A stretch of DNA of 64,000 nt from REEP01 sp964517265 (GTDB lineage Bacteria > Pseudomonadota > Alphaproteobacteria > Rhodospirillales > Defluviicoccaceae), in contig CAZFBS010000003.1 of NCBI GenBank assembly GCA_964517265.1, positions 62,001 to 126,000 of the forward strand, given 5' to 3'. Both the position numbers and the translations under genes were made by a program. The notes under the pieces are model-generated. The model made no database searches. It saw only the letters and a list, made by a program, of their open reading frames with translations, and had not been told where the DNA came from. This document shows positions 28,374 through 36,931 of the stretch, in pieces; within the stretch, counting starts at the first letter, position 1; each line of letters begins with the position of its first letter.

Positions 28374-29333
28374 ATGCGGACCCATGTCTTCGTCTCTCCC
28401 CACTTCGACGACGTCGTGGGCTCGTGTGCCGGGATCATTCAGCGGCTTCGCGCGGCCGGTCATGAGGTGCGAATCCTGACGGTGTTCGGTGGCCGGGAGC
28501 GTCCTCCTTTTTCGGAGGTGGCGTCGTCAATGCACCGGGAATGGGAGTTGCAGGATGTTGTCGTCGCCCGGCGTTGCGAGGATGAAATGGCCTGCGCCGT
28601 TCTCGATGCCACGTCCGGCTCTTGCGACCTTCCGGACTCGATCTACCGGATGGACGACTCCGGGCGGCATCTTTATCGGACGTTTCCCGCGCTGATCGGC
28701 GCGGTGGACAAAGCGGATCGCGAGTTGCCGAAGCGCATCGCCGAACGGCTCGATCCGATTGTTCCGGCTGCCGATGTCGTTGTCTACAGCCCGGCCGCTG
28801 TCGGCAATCACGTGGATCATGTACTCACAAGGCGCGCGGTCGAAATGTTACGCCCCGGCCACATGCCGATCATCTACTACCGAGAGTTCTTCTATGAACA
28901 ATTTGGCGACACACCGCTGTTGCCGGGATCGCGGATACTCAAGGTGACCCTCGAGCCGCGTGAAGTCGAGCTTAAGATCACCGCCTTTGCTGCGTATAGG
29001 TCTCAAATCAAGAGCCTGTTCGGAGACGAAAAAGGGCTGCATCGCTACTTCAGGACGCGGGGAACCGTCGAGGGATTGTTCATCCCGAAGGACGTGCCAC
29101 CCGCGCTTTACAACGAACTTGTGGATGTGATGCGCGCACGCATCGTCTCTTGGCGCCTGCAAAAGACCGTTCAGGCGCTGACGGCCCCGTTAAGACGACA
29201 GCGGGCTGCAGCGATCTTGAATGCGGGGGCGCCGATGGCAGGCAAGCCGGGCGTCCGCCTTCGCCGACTGATCTCCCGCATGATCCGTTTCCTGAATGGC
29301 GCCATGCACCGGCGGTCCAGTCGGGCCAAGTAG
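28374..29333 (+). CDS. PIG-L (LmbE-like) N-deacetylase family protein
   Basis: 319 aa. The zinc motif is S-P-H-F-D-D near the N-terminus, with the second part G-N-H-V-D-H at about residue 145. This family removes acetyl groups from GlcNAc-containing substrates in glycolipid, mycothiol-like or antibiotic pathways. The C-terminal third is basic (many Arg) and not typical. No glycosyltransferases are adjacent, so the substrate is unknown. ATG 28374 with GAAGAG upstream is preferred over TTG 28371. Confidence 0.85.
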   Translation: MRTHVFVSPHFDDVVGSCAGIIQRLRAAGHEVRILTVFGGRERPPFSEVASSMHREWELQDVVVARRCEDEMACAVLDATSGSCDLPDSIYRMDDSGRHLYRTFPALIGAVDKADRELPKRIAERLDPIVPAADVVVYSPAAVGNHVDHVLTRRAVEMLRPGHMPIIYYREFFYEQFGDTPLLPGSRILKVTLEPREVELKITAFAAYRSQIKSLFGDEKGLHRYFRTRGTVEGLFIPKDVPPALYNELVDVMRARIVSWRLQKTVQALTAPLRRQRAAAILNAGAPMAGKPGVRLRRLISRMIRFLNGAMHRRSSRAK

Positions 29334-29421
29334 GCGCGCTGGATAAGGCTCCCACCGCAACTGTGCGGCGGATGGATAGGCAAACAGTAAAGGAAGCGGA
29401 AAGGGGAAGGGGGAATTCTCG

Positions 29422-29625
29422 TTAGAAGCCTTCCCGCTCGACGCGCTTGCGCTCAAGTTTACGAGCCCGCCGCACCGCCTCGGCCTGCTCCCTCGCACGT
29501 TTTTCCGACGGCTTTTCATAGGACCGTCGTCGTTTCATCTCACGGAATATCCCTTCGCGTTGCATTTTCTTTTTCAACGCTTTCAAGGCTTGGTCAACGT
29601 TGTTGTCACGGACGATCACTTGCAC
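29422..29625 (-). CDS. rpsU: Small ribosomal subunit protein bS21
   Basis: 67 aa from a GTG start. The sequence [31 protein letters not shown] is diagnostic, and the tail is strongly basic. bS21 helps initiation on the 30S subunit. The GTG is chosen because it is the conserved N-terminus and AAGGAGAG lies 9 bases upstream; the longer ATG frame adds non-conserved residues. Confidence 0.95.
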   Translation of the reverse strand: MQVIVRDNNVDQALKALKKKMQREGIFREMKRRRSYEKPSEKRAREQAEAVRRARKLERKRVEREGF

Positions 29626-29764
29626 GAGAAACGGCTCTCCTTTTTCATGGGTTGAAGACACGTCAGACAAGGGGCGTTCTCATAGCACACAGCGGCATCC
29701 CTTGTGAAGCGTTGCTGCGAAGGCGGTGCCTGACAAGCACGGCGCCATCGGTGTAAGGTGGTGC

Positions 29765-30322
29765 ATGGCGATATTGAAGATTGCCCGCATGGGCCATCCG
29801 GTCCTTCTGCGGCGCGCGGACACTGTGGTCGATCCTGGTGCGCCCGATTTCGCACGGCTGGTGGCCGACATGATCGAAACCATGCACGACGCACCGGGTG
29901 TCGGTCTTGCAGCACCGCAGGTGCACGTCTCCCTGCGCGTGGTGGTGTTTCGGGTGCCGAAGGAGCGGGCGGACGATCCGGAGGCACCGGTGGGTTCGGC
30001 CCGCGGTCCGGTTCCGCTTACGGTTCTGATCAATCCGCATATCGAAGCTCTTGATGCGGAATGCGAGGCAGGGTGGGAACAATGTCTGTCGGTGCCTGGA
30101 TTGGTAGGTCTGGTCATGCGGCCGCGCCGGATTCGCTATACGGGAAAAACTTTGAGCGGCGAGGTCGTGTCGCGCTTAGCGGACGGGTTTCATGCGCGTG
30201 TGGTCCAGCACGAATGCGACCATCTGGAGGGCATTCTCTATCCAAGGCGGATGACGGATCTTTCCCGGCTTGGCTTTGTTGAAGAGATCAGGAAGGGCGA
30301 GCTTGCCGGGCCCGAAGCGTAA
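29765..30322 (+). CDS. def: Peptide deformylase
   Basis: 185 aa. The three deformylase motifs are G-V-G-L-A-A-P-Q, E-Q-C-L-S-V-P-G (usually E-G-C-L-S) and Q-H-E-C-D-H-L, giving the Cys and two His metal ligands and the catalytic Glu. It removes formyl from nascent chains. The Gln in motif 2 marks this as a variant deformylase, possibly not the only one in the genome. AAGGTGG supports the start at 29765. Confidence 0.92.
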   Translation: MAILKIARMGHPVLLRRADTVVDPGAPDFARLVADMIETMHDAPGVGLAAPQVHVSLRVVVFRVPKERADDPEAPVGSARGPVPLTVLINPHIEALDAECEAGWEQCLSVPGLVGLVMRPRRIRYTGKTLSGEVVSRLADGFHARVVQHECDHLEGILYPRRMTDLSRLGFVEEIRKGELAGPEA

Positions 30323-30354
30323 GCACAACCCCAAATGGAAGGCGTGGTGAACCG

Positions 30355-31020
30355 ATGAACAACGAATATCAGGAAGCGCGCGAAAAGATTCTGCGTGCAA
30401 CGTTGCCGAACGTTGCCTTCGACGGATGGGTCGAACGAACCTTGAAGATGGGTGCTGAGAGCGCCGGATATCCGGCTGACATGGCATTGCGTGTCTTTCC
30501 GGGTGGGGCGAGGGAAGCGATCCGCTTCTGGTCGGATCGTGACGATCGCTGGATGCTCACGGAGATGGCCAAGGAAGACCTCGCGGCGATGCCGTTTCGC
30601 GAGCATCTTGCCAAGGCGATCCGCCTTAGGATCGAGGTGAACGCACCCTATCGTGAAGCGGTGCGCCGGACCATGTCGTTTCTGGCGCTTCCTCAGAATT
30701 ACGCGACCGCCACTCGCAACACCTTCGAGACCGTCAGCGCGATCTGGTATGCGGTGGGCGATACCTCCACCGACTTCAATTTTTACACCAAGCGGTTGAC
30801 GCTGGCGCCAATCTATGTGGCGACGGTTCTCTACTGGATCGACGACACTTCCGAGGGAAGCACGGAAACGTGGGCCTTCCTCGACCGACGGCTCGAGGGC
30901 ACGATATTCATTCCGCGTCTCCAGGCCCGGATTGGAGAGGCACTGGGGTCGCTGACATCGCCGTTTTCCTCGCGATCGCGGTGGAGCCGGCGGCGGGTTT
31001 CCCGCAGGCATCCGGTGTGA
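30355..31020 (+). CDS. COQ9-family protein (ubiquinone biosynthesis)
   Basis: 221 aa. TetR-like helical fold without the DNA-binding use; family motifs include R-E-K-I-L-R-A-T-L-P-N-V-A-F-D-G-W and W-Y-A-V-G-D-T-S-T-D-F-N-F-Y-T-K-R. COQ9 binds lipids and presents quinone precursors to COQ7 or equivalent hydroxylases. The last 20 residues are unusually Arg/Ser-rich. It follows def by 32 bases, likely co-transcribed. Confidence 0.93.
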   Translation: MNNEYQEAREKILRATLPNVAFDGWVERTLKMGAESAGYPADMALRVFPGGAREAIRFWSDRDDRWMLTEMAKEDLAAMPFREHLAKAIRLRIEVNAPYREAVRRTMSFLALPQNYATATRNTFETVSAIWYAVGDTSTDFNFYTKRLTLAPIYVATVLYWIDDTSEGSTETWAFLDRRLEGTIFIPRLQARIGEALGSLTSPFSSRSRWSRRRVSRRHPV

Positions 31021-31078
31021 CGGGTTTGACTGTTCGCCTCAGGCGCCGCCGTACCGACGACGGTGCCTGAGGGACGGT

Positions 31079-31246
31079 TCACATCATCAGTCTTCTCAGG
31101 ATAATCCCCAGGATTCCAATTGCGGCGCCAACCACCATCATCATCCGGAAGAACAGCCGGACCACGACTTCCGAGTCGTCCGACCTGGAATAGAGAAACC
31201 AGGATCCGGCAAATACGAGAACGGCCAGCAAAGAGACAAGATCCAT
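31079..31246 (-). CDS. Small two-span membrane protein, unknown
   Basis: 55 aa, not recognised. The translation has a hydrophobic N-terminal helix (about residues 3-20, D-L-V-S-L-L-A-V-L-V-F-A-G-S-W-F), a short charged turn (S-R-S-D-D-S-E), and a second hydrophobic helix (residues 34-50), ending R-R-L-M-M. The pattern of a twin-span mini-protein is convincing, but there is no clear SD. It lies 38 bases after the regulator-like gene on the same strand. Confidence 0.5.
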   Translation of the reverse strand: MDLVSLLAVLVFAGSWFLYSRSDDSEVVVRLFFRMMMVVGAAIGILGIILRRLMM

Positions 31247-31284
31247 CGCGGGCGATTTGCTTCAGCGGCTCGCCGTGAAACTCT

Positions 31285-31833
31285 TCAGGCGCCGCCGCAA
31301 AGGCGTTTCCGGAAGGCAGTCAACCATCCCAGTCGCTGTTCAAGCAGACTGATGTCATGATCCAGCCAAACGGTCAGATAGCCTTCATCTGCGGCATGAT
31401 GGAGCCGCAAATGTTCAAGGCGTGCCAGCTCCTGCTCACAGACGTCGACAAGCAGATCGGCCTGAAGGCACTGCTCGCTTGCCGGAAGCAAATGGAGAAA
31501 TCGAAACTTCAGGGCAATCACCAGCTTGTTCAGGGCAGTATCGGCAGCGCGCAGGTTCGCGGTCAGCAGCGTGCGCATTTCCAGCCGGCCCTTATCCGTA
31601 AGTTGGAGAAGGGTTTCCGCGCCGGCACCATCCCCGGCCGCAGCGACGAGGTCTTCATACCGCAGTAATTCGATCGAGTGGCCCATGATTTCCGGGGAGG
31701 GGCCGATGACGCTGCCGATGAAGTGGCGAATGGCCGTGGCAAGTTCGCTGTAGGACATCGGCCCCAGAGCAAGAGTGCCCAATGCTGCCAGCCTGGTTGC
31801 TTCCTTCGGTGTCAGGGTGCGGTCGGCGAACAT
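31285..31833 (-). CDS. PadR-like winged-helix protein, hypothetical
   Basis: 182 aa. The N-terminal 90 residues look like a winged helix (A-A-L-G-T-L-A-L-G-P-M-S-Y-S-E-L, then L-L-Q-L-T-D-K-G-R-L-E), similar to PadR/Vir-type regulators; the rest is a helical segment with three Cys and many Leu, suited to dimerisation. Specific function unknown. It lies downstream of hemA on the same strand, after a hairpin. Confidence 0.6.
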   Translation of the reverse strand: MFADRTLTPKEATRLAALGTLALGPMSYSELATAIRHFIGSVIGPSPEIMGHSIELLRYEDLVAAAGDGAGAETLLQLTDKGRLEMRTLLTANLRAADTALNKLVIALKFRFLHLLPASEQCLQADLLVDVCEQELARLEHLRLHHAADEGYLTVWLDHDISLLEQRLGWLTAFRKRLCGGA

Positions 31834-31921
31834 GGAATCGTCATCCTTTCGCCTGATGGACTGACAGCATCATGCCTGAACCCTGAGGGCGCGTCCATGC
31901 TTCCGCGACACTGTGGGCGTC

Positions 31922-31939
31922 TGCGGGCTTGTGCCCGCA
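31922..31939 (-). terminator. Hairpin downstream of hemA
   Basis: Perfect 7-bp stem TGCGGGC/GCCCGCA with a 4-base loop, about 85 bases beyond the hemA stop codon and before the next gene on the same strand. No T run follows. Confidence 0.45.
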
Positions 31940-32023
31940 ACAAAGCTCGGTGACATGGTTCACGGACCCAAGGCGGCCGCGGCACTCCTCCCATCGGCGA
32001 AGCGATCTGCCGCGAAGGGGGTG

Positions 32024-33235
32024 TCAGGCCGCCAGGCGCAGATGAAGCCTTTGCCAGACATCCTGCATCGCCGCCACCAGTCGTTCGATCTCGATATCGT
32101 CGTGCAGCGGCGTGGGCGTAAAGCGAAGCCGTTCGGTACCGCGCGCCACCGTCGGATAGTTGATCGGCTGTACATAGATGGCGTGTTCGCTCAACAGCAG
32201 ATCGGTCGCCTGCTTGCACAGCACGGGATCGCCAACGAGCACCGGAACGATGTGAGACTGCGACGGCATCACTGGAAAGCCGGCCTGTCGCAACCGGCGT
32301 TTCAGCGTCGCCGCCCGCTCCTGGTGACGATCGCGAATTTCGTTGTGCTGCTTGAGGTACCTAACGCTGGCCAGCGCTCCGGCTGCCACCGAAGGCGGCA
32401 TCGCCGAGGAGAATATGAATCCGTTGCCGTAGGAGCGGACGAAGTCGCACATGGATGTCGATCCGGCGATGTATCCGCCTACGACGCCGAACGCCTTTGC
32501 CAAGGTCCCCTGGATGATGGTCAATCGGTCCATCACTCCGTCACGCTCGGCAACGCCGGCGCCGCGCACTCCGTACAGCCCGACAGCGTGAACTTCGTCA
32601 AGAAATGTCATCGCTCCCCAGCGGTCAGCGACATCGCAGATCTCTTTGATCGGCGCAATGTCTCCATCCATCGAGTACACCGATTCGAACGCGACCAGCT
32701 TCGGCCGATCGGCCGGATACTCGGCAAGAATCCGGCCAAGGTGGGCGGCGTCATTATGACGGAACAGGCGCTTCTCGGCGCGCGAGTGGATAATACCTTC
32801 AATCATCGAGTTGTGATTGCTTTCGTCGGAGAGGACGAGGCAATCGGGAACCAAACGGCAGATCGTGCACAACGCCGTCATGTTGGCGATCCATCCCGAT
32901 CCGAAGATCAACGCCGCTTCGGTTCGATGGAGGTCGGCAAGCTCGCGCTCGAGCAGGACATGATAATGATTGGTTCCCGAGATGTTGCGGGTTCCGCCCG
33001 CGCCGGCCCCGCACCGGTCGATTGCAGTATGCATCGCTTCGAGAACCTCGGGGTGCTGACCCATCCCGAGATAATCGTTCGAGCACCACACGGTGATTTC
33101 CCGCTCGCCCTCCCCGTCGTGAACGAACGCTTTGGGGAACCGCCCAGCTTGCCGCTCGAGGTCCGCGAACACCCGGTAGCGGCCCTCCCTTTTCAGCATC
33201 GAAACCTTGTCAGCGAAGAATTGCTCATAATCCAT
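32024..33235 (-). CDS. hemA: 5-aminolevulinate synthase
   Basis: 403 aa, the usual alphaproteobacterial ALAS length. Motifs: C-S-N-D-Y-L-G-M-G, G-A-G-A-G-G-T-R-N-I-S-G, D-E-V-H-A-V-G-L-Y-G, and the PLP-Lys in G-T-L-A-K-A-F-G. It condenses glycine and succinyl-CoA to 5-aminolevulinate, the first step of haem, bacteriochlorophyll and corrinoid synthesis by the Shemin route. The aminotransferase gene ends 133 bases upstream on the same strand. Confidence 0.97.
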   Translation of the reverse strand: MDYEQFFADKVSMLKREGRYRVFADLERQAGRFPKAFVHDGEGEREITVWCSNDYLGMGQHPEVLEAMHTAIDRCGAGAGGTRNISGTNHYHVLLERELADLHRTEAALIFGSGWIANMTALCTICRLVPDCLVLSDESNHNSMIEGIIHSRAEKRLFRHNDAAHLGRILAEYPADRPKLVAFESVYSMDGDIAPIKEICDVADRWGAMTFLDEVHAVGLYGVRGAGVAERDGVMDRLTIIQGTLAKAFGVVGGYIAGSTSMCDFVRSYGNGFIFSSAMPPSVAAGALASVRYLKQHNEIRDRHQERAATLKRRLRQAGFPVMPSQSHIVPVLVGDPVLCKQATDLLLSEHAIYVQPINYPTVARGTERLRFTPTPLHDDIEIERLVAAMQDVWQRLHLRLAA

Positions 33236-33368
33236 TGAAGTTGTTCTCCCGCTTCACCCTCAAGGAGCGTTTGTTTCACGGCTTCTGGCGACGGTCGTTC
33301 ATCCCAGGGTTGCTCCAAATGTAGCCTTCAAGCGGCCGCGAGGCCAGCATTTCGGCACTTTGCGACCA

Positions 33369-34778
33369 TTATTCCCGGCTCAGACCGCTCGTTTCCACCC
33401 ACGCCCACGTTTCGTTCAGAGCGTGGCCGAAGGCGTCCATCATTTCCTCGATTTCCTCGGCCTTGATGATCAACGGGGGCGAGAAGGCGATGATATCCCC
33501 CGCCAAAGCCCGGACCAGCAGGCCATGAGCTTCGGCACGTTTGACGACTTGGGCGGCAACCAGCGCGGTTGGGTCGAACTGGGTCTTGGTCGTCTTGTCC
33601 TTGACGATTTCCACCCCGGCGATGAGGCCAATCCCGCGCACCTCACCCACCAGCGGATGGTCGGCGAAGCGACGCAGCCCCTCCTGCAAAACCGGCGCGA
33701 CGGCGCGCACATGATTGACGATATCCACCTCGTCGTAGATCTTGAGCGTTTCAACCGCAATCGACGTCGCAACCGGGTGGCCCGAATAAGTAAAGCCATG
33801 ACCGAACACCCCGATCTTGTCGCTCTGGGCGAGCATCGCTTGCCAGATGGGCTCGGAGATCATCACAGCCGAGAGCGGCACATAACCCGAGGTCAGGGCC
33901 TTGGCGCACGTCAGGATGTCAGGCGTGATGCCGAACGTTTGTGATCCCCAGTAATGGCCGGTCCGGCCAAAGCCGCAAATGACCTCGTCAGCCACCAGGA
34001 GGACGTCGTAACGCTTCAAAACCTGCTGGATTTTAGGGAAGTAGCTTTCCGGCGGAACGATGACGCCGCCTGCGCCCATGACAGGCTCGGCGAACATTGC
34101 CGCAACCGTGTCCGGCCCCTCCGAAAGAATTCGTGCTTCGAGGGACTCAGCGAGGCGGCTGGCAAATGCCTGCTCATCTTCACCGGGGTGCGCATACCGG
34201 TAATGGTGCGGGCAATCGACATGCGAAATTCCGGCAATCGGAAGATCGAAGTCGCGATGGTTGGCCAGGAGTCCGGTCAGGCTGGCGGTCGCGACCGTCA
34301 CGCCGTGGTAGCCACGCAGGCGCGAGAAAATCTTCTTCTTATGAGGACGGCCGATTGCATTGTTGTAGTACCAGATAAGCTTGATGGCGGTGTCATTGGC
34401 TTCCGAGCCGGAGTTGGCGAAGAAAACCTTCGACATCGGCGCGGGGGCACGTTCGATGAGAGCCTCGGCAAGATTGATCGTGGGAACCACCGCCCTGCCG
34501 CCGAACCCGTGATAGCTCGACAATTCCCGCACCGCTCGCTCGGCGGCACGGACGAGACGGGGTTCCGACCAACCAAGCGAGGTGCACCACAACCCGGCCA
34601 TCCCTTCAATGTACCCGTTGCCGGTGTCGTCGAAGACGCGCACGCCTTCGCCCCGGACGATCACCAGGGGACCTGTGTCGAGATGCCGGCGCAAATGGGT
34701 ATAGGGATGGACACTGTAGGCGGTATCGCGTGCCGCCAAGGAATTGGGGCGGGTTTCAGACCGGGCCGATGAGTTCAT
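33369..34778 (-). CDS. Class III (omega) aminotransferase
   Basis: 469 aa. Motifs: N-S-G-S-E-A-N-D-T-A, G-Y-H-G-V-T-V, L-V-A-D-E-V-I-C-G-F-G-R-T-G and the PLP-Lys in C-A-K-A-L-T-S-G-Y. The M-A-G-L-W-C-T-S-L-G-W start region and overall pattern match beta-alanine/putrescine:pyruvate transaminases. The substrate is not settled. ATG 34778 is preferred over the longer frame. The 256-base gap upstream has no visible gene. Confidence 0.88.
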   Translation of the reverse strand: MNSSARSETRPNSLAARDTAYSVHPYTHLRRHLDTGPLVIVRGEGVRVFDDTGNGYIEGMAGLWCTSLGWSEPRLVRAAERAVRELSSYHGFGGRAVVPTINLAEALIERAPAPMSKVFFANSGSEANDTAIKLIWYYNNAIGRPHKKKIFSRLRGYHGVTVATASLTGLLANHRDFDLPIAGISHVDCPHHYRYAHPGEDEQAFASRLAESLEARILSEGPDTVAAMFAEPVMGAGGVIVPPESYFPKIQQVLKRYDVLLVADEVICGFGRTGHYWGSQTFGITPDILTCAKALTSGYVPLSAVMISEPIWQAMLAQSDKIGVFGHGFTYSGHPVATSIAVETLKIYDEVDIVNHVRAVAPVLQEGLRRFADHPLVGEVRGIGLIAGVEIVKDKTTKTQFDPTALVAAQVVKRAEAHGLLVRALAGDIIAFSPPLIIKAEEIEEMMDAFGHALNETWAWVETSGLSRE

Positions 34779-35034
34779 GATTTGCTTGCTCCGAGAGAAG
34801 GACGTCACCGCCTCACCATTCGATGTTCATTCGCTTGCCATTGCTTGGCGCCCGCGACATCGCGAACCGTCTCGCTCCGCGATCGCCGGCTGACCATGAG
34901 CGCGGCCGGCCACCGACCGGCCGATCGCGTTGTGGCAGGCACAGCCCGACCCGTTCGGATACCGCGGCGAGCGCGGCAGGACTGCTGGAAGCACCCCAAC
35001 ACGCCTCGCGCCAAGCGCTTCTTTCAAACGAGAT

Positions 35035-35409
35035 TTAGCCGGCGGAGGCGGCGCTGCGTTTCAGCGGTCCCGACTCGGCACCCGCCACCGTTTTGCCGTG
35101 GAGGTCGACCGCGTCCGACCCGCAATACAGGCGGTAGAGAGTCGCGATGACCGCTCGCGCCTCTAGGCCCGCAAGGGAATAATAAATGGTTTGCGCCACC
35201 CGCCGGGTTGCTACCATGTCGTCCCGCCGGAGCCGGGCCAAGTGCTGAGAGAGTGCCGACTGGCTGAGGCCGATGAGGCGTTCCAGCTCACCGACACATT
35301 TTTCTCCCTCGGCCAACCGGCAGAGAATCATCAGCCGATGCGGGTTTCCCATCGCTTTCAGCAACGCACTTGCGCGACGAGCTCGCCCCTCCATCGCGTC
35401 GAGATCCAT
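35035..35409 (-). CDS. ArsR-family regulator, BigR/SqrR-like persulfide sensor
   Basis: 124 aa winged helix: L-L-K-A-M-G-N-P-H-R-L-M-I-L-C-R-L, recognition helix S-Q-S-A-L-S-Q-H-L-A-R-L-R and wing R-R-V-A-Q-T-I-Y-Y-S-L. Cys near residue 30 (I-L-C) and in the last helix (L-Y-R-L-Y-C) occupy the positions of the BigR/SqrR sensing pair that forms a di- or tetrasulfide with reactive sulfur. A third Cys follows G-E-K. It is divergent from tusA, which it probably controls. Confidence 0.8.
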   Translation of the reverse strand: MDLDAMEGRARRASALLKAMGNPHRLMILCRLAEGEKCVGELERLIGLSQSALSQHLARLRRDDMVATRRVAQTIYYSLAGLEARAVIATLYRLYCGSDAVDLHGKTVAGAESGPLKRSAASAG

Positions 35410-35550
35410 CGTCTACCCTAAGCTGCCTGTTCCCTGTCGTGCCTGAATTCAGGACCGGTGCCTCCCCGCGACCCCCCCTGTTCAGACGATCCCCCTTCCG
35501 TGAGCGGGATGTATTCAAGGCGGCTAACATATCCAATTGCCGATCGTTGC

Positions 35551-35592
35551 ACCAGGGGGAAATTCCCTTCAATTATCAAGGGATACATGTAA
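35551..35592. promoter_or_regulatory. AT-rich palindromes between the BigR-like gene and tusA
   Basis: In the 290-base divergent gap there is an imperfect palindrome GGGAAATTCCC, an inverted repeat CCCTT/AAGGG and the palindrome TACATGTA (35584-35591) in an otherwise GC-rich context. These are candidate operators for the adjacent ArsR-type repressor. None has been matched to a known binding site. Confidence 0.4.
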
Positions 35593-35699
35593 AATAAATG
35601 TGTGTTCAAGGCTGTGCGGAGTGTTTGCATGCTCCTGTCTGCGACGCTCCGTTGCGACGATTGGACGCTGATAAGGCCCGGAGCTTGAGGGGGCACTCG

Positions 35700-35927
35700 A
35701 TGAGCAACCATACGCTTGACGCCCGCGGCCTTCTTTGTCCGCTTCCGGTTCTCCGTGCCAACAAGCTGCTACGCACTCTCGCGAGCGGCGATGCCCTGCA
35801 GATCGTTGCGACAGATCCTTCGGCGCCTGCAGATTTCAAATCGTTCTGCGAGACGGCGGGTCATGATCTTCTTGACAGTCACGAGGAGGAAGGCGTGTTC
35901 GTCATCACGTTGCGCAAGGGCAAATAA
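35700..35927 (+). CDS. TusA-family sulfur carrier protein
   Basis: 75 aa. The hallmark D-A-R-G-L-L-C-P-L-P-V-L-R motif carries the persulfide Cys; the rest (S-G-D-A-L-Q-I-V-A-T-D-P and F-C-E-T-A-G-H) is typical of TusA/SirA proteins. They relay sulfur for tRNA thiolation, molybdenum cofactor synthesis or sulfur oxidation. GAGGGGGC is the SD. Its partner regulator is encoded divergently. Confidence 0.92.
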   Translation: MSNHTLDARGLLCPLPVLRANKLLRTLASGDALQIVATDPSAPADFKSFCETAGHDLLDSHEEEGVFVITLRKGK

Positions 35928-35973
35928 TTCAGCTTACAAGACCACCACGGGGATCTCCGAGAACGGTCTCGCC

Positions 35974-36915
35974 TCATACCACCAGCACCGGGTTGATCGA
36001 TTCCCGGATAAGCGCAAGCGTCCATTGGTAATCCCGGGATGCGCAGTCGCTGCCGCAACCGATAATCAGCAAGCACGGCTCGGCATTCGCAAACTCGGCA
36101 GTCGTCGGGACGGCGGGACCCTGTCGAACCGATACGCGACAATCGATGTTCGCTTCCGCTGCCCGGCTCTGCATCGCCGCCACGAATCCGGCCATGTCCG
36201 AGCGCCCGAGTCCGGCGAGGGTAGCATCGTCGATGTCCCTGGCCTGGAACGACTGCCCGAGCAGATGCCGCACCGCATCCAGCATCTCCTCGTCGACAAC
36301 AGCGAGCAGATGGATCATACCGCCTTCCGGAACCAGCTTGAGTGCCCAGGCCACCGCGTCGACGCTCTGCGCCGACACAAGGTTGAGTGGCAGCACGATA
36401 TTCTCCAGGCGATCTCGCACACTCTCGGCGGGCTTGCGCACGATGAGCATCGGCGCTGCCCGCTGGTGCAGCAGCACATCGGTCGTGGTACCGACGCTGG
36501 CACGGCCCAGATCCTGAAAGTCCTCCAGATAGGGTGAGGACAGCACGAGAAGCCCGCACGCACGTGCCTTCGCCAGCGTCAAGATCTGCTGGAATGCCCT
36601 GCCGCCGCTTTCGATGCGAGCATGCGCCGTCTCGATCCCGCCGCTGGCGAGTGCCGCGGCTTGTTCGGCAAGATAACGGTCCTTCTCCGCATCAATGATC
36701 GGCTGTTCATAGGCGTATGTCAGAAGAACCGGGCAGCCAAGCCGCGTAATGACCGCGCGGCTGAGGTTGAGAACAGCGCGGTCCTGATTCGATCCATCGA
36801 GTGCCAGCAGCACCCGGCGCACGTCGAGTTGGGGCACGTCCAGCTGGGTAGCCGTCACCGCGGCCTCAAACCGGCTCATCGTCGCATCGATGTCGCGGTT
36901 GCTGAAATCGGTCAT
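35974..36915 (-). CDS. Tandem universal stress protein
   Basis: 313 aa with two UspA-like halves. The first begins V-R-R-V-L-L-A-L-D-G-S and has L-L-V-L-S-S-P plus the S-V-G-T-T-T-D-V-L-L phosphate-loop region; the second begins R-L-E-N-I-V-L-P-L-N and ends L-I-I-G-C-G-S. The second half has lost the usual glycine-rich ATP loop spacing. It lies directly downstream of the SLC13-like permease gene on the same strand. Confidence 0.88.
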   Translation of the reverse strand: MTDFSNRDIDATMSRFEAAVTATQLDVPQLDVRRVLLALDGSNQDRAVLNLSRAVITRLGCPVLLTYAYEQPIIDAEKDRYLAEQAAALASGGIETAHARIESGGRAFQQILTLAKARACGLLVLSSPYLEDFQDLGRASVGTTTDVLLHQRAAPMLIVRKPAESVRDRLENIVLPLNLVSAQSVDAVAWALKLVPEGGMIHLLAVVDEEMLDAVRHLLGQSFQARDIDDATLAGLGRSDMAGFVAAMQSRAAEANIDCRVSVRQGPAVPTTAEFANAEPCLLIIGCGSDCASRDYQWTLALIRESINPVLVV

Positions 36916-36931
36916 GATCAATTTCGCGCCG

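Noticed and set aside
28059..28463. Minus-strand ORF of 134 codons between pntB and the PIG-L gene
   Set aside because: It overlaps the start of the PIG-L gene and shows low-complexity Ser and Arg runs without a domain.
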